The translations under genes and the position numbers were made by a program. DNA of 64,000 nucleotides. Origin: Chitinophaga eiseniae. GTDB lineage: Bacteria; Bacteroidota; Bacteroidia; Chitinophagales; Chitinophagaceae. Positions 60,940 to 64,000 of the stretch are shown here, piece by piece. Each line of letters begins with the position of its first letter. The first letter of the stretch is position 1. The stretch lies in NCBI RefSeq assembly GCF_012641265.1, contig NZ_JABAHZ010000002.1:1-64000 (forward strand), written 5' to 3'. A model generated the notes under the pieces. The model had not been told where the DNA came from and ran no database searches. It saw only the letters and a list, made by a program, of their open reading frames with translations.

Positions 60940-62118
60940 TTACCAGCCGGTGCGACTCTCCTCATCTCTCGGGCCCAGGTCAAAGGTCAGTGTAAACCTC
61001 AGGGTATTCGACAGCGGGTTACGCTGAATACCGGTTCCGGAAGGCACCAGGTAGGAGAAATTCAGTCCGAAAATATCATACTTTACGCCAATACCCGCAG
61101 TAAAGTACTTACGATTTCCCTTGAATTTGTTTTCGTTAAAATAACCCGCTCTCACGGCAAACTGCTGGTTATACCAATATTCCGCACCTACAGAATACAT
61201 CAGCTCCTGCAGTTCTTCCTTAAATCCTCCCGGTGCATCTGTAAAGGAGCTGAACATTCCCTGCAGGGTGCCTTTCTCCTTATATGCTCCTGATGAATCC
61301 GGCGTGGGCACCATCAGTTTATTAATATCCAGCGCAAAAGTCAGCTGGTTGCTCTCATCCAGGGAAATGGTATAAGCTGTTCCGAGACCCAGGTTGGTAG
61401 GCAGGAAATCCTTGTTGGCAGCAGAACCCAGGTAGGAGATCTTGGTACCGATATTGGAAATGGCCATCCCGATATTCAGCCGGTTTACCAGCCCATCAGA
61501 TTTTTCAAATTCTTTGGTATAAAATCCAGACAGATCTACCGCAAAAGATTTACCTGCCTTGATAATACCATCATTGGTGCTCTGTCCTCCTGCAAGGTTA
61601 GAGTAAATATAGTGGCCGGTTAACCCGATAGAGAAGTGGTCGGACAACTTACGGGCATAGCCTGCATCTAATGCAAACTCCCGTGGGTGAAAATCTCCAT
61701 TCGGGTTACCGGTTAAGTCTGTGAAATTGATGGTTCCCAGGGAAAAATAACGTAAAGACGCCGATATGGCTTCTTTATCGTTTAATTTGGTATACCCGGT
61801 AAGACTCGCCAGGAAAACATCATTCACCAGTTCTTTCAGCCAGGGAGTATAGGTCACTGCAAGACCCGCATTTTTTTCTGCGAATGGCAGCTTGGAAAGG
61901 TTATTATAAATAGAATATGCATCCGGTGAGAGTGCTACGCCCACATCGCCCATAGCACCACTTCGTGCATCCGGCGTAATTCTCAGAAAAGGGACGGCTG
62001 TATTCACAGCATTAGTACGGCCATCTGTCTGCCCCGGATTGGTGATTTGCGCTGAAACGTTAAAACTTATGAAAGTACCGTAAATGAACACGAGGCCCAT
62101 TGTTACCTTTCGGATCAT
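60940..62118 (-). CDS. porV: Type IX secretion outer membrane protein PorV
   Basis: 392 residues. A signal sequence (MIRKVTMGLVFIYGTFISFN) is followed by VPFLRITPDARSGAMGDVGV, the marker of PorV, and SIYNNLSKLPFAEKNAGLAV. A 14-stranded barrel follows, ending in SNTLRFTLTFDLG. PorV binds cargo C-terminal domains and hands them to the PorU sortase at the outer membrane. The start at 62100 (MGLVF) is also possible. The gene directly follows porU on the same strand, with 107 bases between. Confidence 0.93.
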   Translation of the reverse strand: MIRKVTMGLVFIYGTFISFNVSAQITNPGQTDGRTNAVNTAVPFLRITPDARSGAMGDVGVALSPDAYSIYNNLSKLPFAEKNAGLAVTYTPWLKELVNDVFLASLTGYTKLNDKEAISASLRYFSLGTINFTDLTGNPNGDFHPREFALDAGYARKLSDHFSIGLTGHYIYSNLAGGQSTNDGIIKAGKSFAVDLSGFYTKEFEKSDGLVNRLNIGMAISNIGTKISYLGSAANKDFLPTNLGLGTAYTISLDESNQLTFALDINKLMVPTPDSSGAYKEKGTLQGMFSSFTDAPGGFKEELQELMYSVGAEYWYNQQFAVRAGYFNENKFKGNRKYFTAGIGVKYDIFGLNFSYLVPSGTGIQRNPLSNTLRFTLTFDLGPRDEESRTGW

Positions 62119-62225
62119 GCAGATTTTGTATTTGATAAGGATGTAAAAATAATCTTATTTATTAATATAACATAGAAAGGGGTTTATTTGGGATATTGGT
62201 CAAAATATTACGCACTTTACACGGG

Positions 62226-64000
62226 CTACCATAATACCAGTTTACCGCCTTTTGTCTGCGCTCTTTTCGTGGTCTTGATAATTAACCTGTACACGTACAG
62301 ACCTGGAGATAGTTTTACTCCCGCATCATCACAACCATCCCACGGTATGCCATCATAACGACCGGTGACAGAAATTATTGTGCTGCGTAATGTTTTCACC
62401 AAGCGCCCCCCTACTGTATATACCTGCAGGGTCAGTTGCAATTCTTCTCCCTGCTGGTTATGCAAAAAGGTAAAACGTGTTGCATCATGAAAGGGATTCG
62501 GATAATTCCTCACCTCTTCTACTGCCAGTGCTCCTTGTTCTGCTACTTTAAAATAGATCGTAGTATTGCCAGCATTGTTATAAGTGTCCCATGCTTTAAT
62601 AGTGATCTTATGCTCTCCAACGGGCAATCCGCCCAAAGGAAACAGTATACTTCCTTTCTTATAACTGTCCAAAGATGCCGCAAAATAATCATTTAACACA
62701 AAATATTCTGAACTATCCAGAATGGCTATAAGCCGATAGTTATCATTATTCCCGGCAATATCGATCCCGCTGCTATCGGCCAGGTCTACCAGCAATACCG
62801 GCGATGGCCCGGTAATATCGCCATTTTTGAAACGCCGGTTATCCAACCAGGCCGTTATTACAGGTCCGGTTACATCCCGAGCGGGATTGGCCGCAAGGCC
62901 GTTCGTAGTAAAATGATCGAAATAGCCATTACCATCCTGCTCGCCGTTGCTCACATAGTAACTGATCTTTCCGTTACCCGTACCCTCCCGGATGTCCCGT
63001 GGCGCTATAAATGTAAATGAAAACTTCCCCTGGGTCACCGTTTGCGTTCCCTGGAAAAGGACATTTTGCTGTAGGGTATAAGCTGTTGGCTGGCTGCCAG
63101 GATCATTTCCCCGCGTTTTTAGTTGGGCTGGCTGATCGTATACAATGGTGTTCAACGTGCCGCTATACGTATCCAGCCCCTTTCCTTGCGCATCGGCGAT
63201 ATGCCCTTTGACGGTGTAAGTTCCCAGCCCTTTGATCGTATCCACGGCCCCATTCACAGCTTTCCCGTTAATGGAATCGGTTACCACCCGGCAGGCAGGA
63301 AAGGCCAGGGTGAGGGCCGGGTCGCCAAGTAATTGGAACTTGCGGTTATTGATTACATCGCTGGAGCTGCTGTTGGTCCGTTTTTTAGCCAGCATGGCGG
63401 CCTGCCCCAGGGTAGGCATAGTGCCATCGGCCAATGGCGTAAAGGCGACGTCCAGGTAATTGGCATTCATCAATCGGTTGGAGGCGGCAAAAACGGCCCT
63501 GGTGGTAGTCATTAAGGCAATAGCCCCTCCGGAATGCTGTAATAATATACGATGCCCCAGGGAGGTAATCCCCGGGTCGTCGTACGGGGCGAAGTCGCAC
63601 GTGGCCGTGATAAATAAGGGCAGCTGTTGATCGTTATGCCAGTCATTAATGCTGGTGGCATCCATGATATTTTCTGCTGCCAGCCGGGAGTTGCTGCCAT
63701 GCCCCGAATAGTTGAATACCAGGGTTCCTTTGTTGATACGCCTGGCAATGGCAGCATTGACTGCCGGAGCAACGGGGCCGGCACTACCGGCTTCCTGGGG
63801 CCAGGCATCCAGGTATATCTTGTCGATGTTGAGCTGTGGGGCGCTACTGGCTATAACAGTACTCATTTTCTCAGCATCTTCAAAATGCAGGTTATCATCT
63901 TCATCATCGGCTACCAGGGTTGCCTGGTTGCGCCAGGGGCCAAACGCCGCCGGTTGCCGGTAGCGGATAATTTTATCCACTGCCAGGGAGGCTTCCCCCG
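62226..64000 (-). CDS. porU: Type IX secretion sortase PorU, C-terminal part
   Basis: Open to the right edge of the window; about 591 residues are present and the N-terminus is missing. The frame continues past the GTG at 63980 (EASLAVDKIIRYRQP), so this is not a start. The C25 gingipain-like domain shows YSGHGS with the catalytic His and FITATCDFAPYDD with the catalytic Cys. A C-terminal beta domain ends with VRNYPNPFHDATRFTFLHNQ and LSPGLYVYRLIIKTTKRA, the type A sorting-domain style. It cleaves the sorting domain from secreted proteins and attaches them to lipopolysaccharide at the cell surface. Confidence 0.93.
   Translation of the reverse strand, partial: GEASLAVDKIIRYRQPAAFGPWRNQATLVADDEDDNLHFEDAEKMSTVIASSAPQLNIDKIYLDAWPQEAGSAGPVAPAVNAAIARRINKGTLVFNYSGHGSNSRLAAENIMDATSINDWHNDQQLPLFITATCDFAPYDDPGITSLGHRILLQHSGGAIALMTTTRAVFAASNRLMNANYLDVAFTPLADGTMPTLGQAAMLAKKRTNSSSSDVINNRKFQLLGDPALTLAFPACRVVTDSINGKAVNGAVDTIKGLGTYTVKGHIADAQGKGLDTYSGTLNTIVYDQPAQLKTRGNDPGSQPTAYTLQQNVLFQGTQTVTQGKFSFTFIAPRDIREGTGNGKISYYVSNGEQDGNGYFDHFTTNGLAANPARDVTGPVITAWLDNRRFKNGDITGPSPVLLVDLADSSGIDIAGNNDNYRLIAILDSSEYFVLNDYFAASLDSYKKGSILFPLGGLPVGEHKITIKAWDTYNNAGNTTIYFKVAEQGALAVEEVRNYPNPFHDATRFTFLHNQQGEELQLTLQVYTVGGRLVKTLRSTIISVTGRYDGIPWDGCDDAGVKLSPGLYVYRLIIKTTKRAQTKGGKLVLW

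Overview
The window reads as chromosome of a Bacteroidota bacterium, most like the Chitinophagaceae (Chitinophaga-type). Three things support this. It carries type IX secretion genes (PorU, PorV and a PorP/SprF-like protein). It carries families largely confined to the phylum (DUF4293, DUF4292, SusC-style motif peptides, BTRD1 repeats). Several genes are preceded by the TTTG / TAnnTTTG promoter pattern used by the Bacteroidota primary sigma factor. Shine-Dalgarno sequences are mostly weak, so many starts were placed from signal peptides, family N-termini or the promoter position. I see no tRNA, rRNA, CRISPR array, prophage or plasmid origin. The content is largely housekeeping and envelope genes; the only mobile element is the tail of an IS3-type insertion sequence at the left edge.

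Layout. 1-6.2 kb: IS3-type transposase tail; a large exported protein with a possible clan CD (caspase/gingipain-like) C-terminus; a PhoB/PhoR-like two-component pair convergent with a phosphate-selective-type porin. 6.3-12 kb: an AraC-type regulator, then a tightly overlapping minus-strand operon of glucosaminidase, two SGNH hydrolase-like proteins and an MBOAT acyltransferase, which looks like a cell-wall or exopolysaccharide O-acetylation module. 12-31 kb: aspS, an FAD oxidoreductase, a 2011-residue alpha-2-macroglobulin-like protein, sucD, an MlaF/MlaE-type ABC pair, an unannotated protein with kinase-like motifs, a malic enzyme-phosphotransacetylase fusion, a DUF4293 protein and uvrA.

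31-42 kb: a lone ECF-type sigma factor with a strong promoter and long leader, a 3-oxoadipyl-CoA-type thiolase, an exported M23 peptidase with BTRD1 repeats, an RNA-modification run (rlmN, RsuA/RluB-type and RluA-type pseudouridine synthases), a 1-Cys peroxiredoxin, and an unknown gene divergent from a WYL regulator. 42-51 kb: a LolA-like protein, adenine deaminase, anmK, a von Willebrand factor A protein, upp, a PorP/SprF-like protein, an EI24 membrane protein and an RsmI-like methylase. 51-64 kb: an M28 peptidase, bshA (bacillithiol), then a minus-strand series reading from the right edge: porU (cut by the window), porV, ispF, dut, a TPR lipoprotein, a DUF4292 lipoprotein and two tandem EnvC-like coiled-coil proteins with degenerate LytM domains.

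Intrinsic terminators are unusually easy to see and often delimit units. A hairpin repeat occurs twice, near 25.26 and 49.47 kb. The observations most worth following are the kinase-like unknown protein, the O-acetylation module, the SusC-like plug motif inside the alpha-2-macroglobulin, the possible clan CD domain, the paired degenerate LytM proteins and the two-copy hairpin element. No obviously new multi-gene defence or mobile system is visible.
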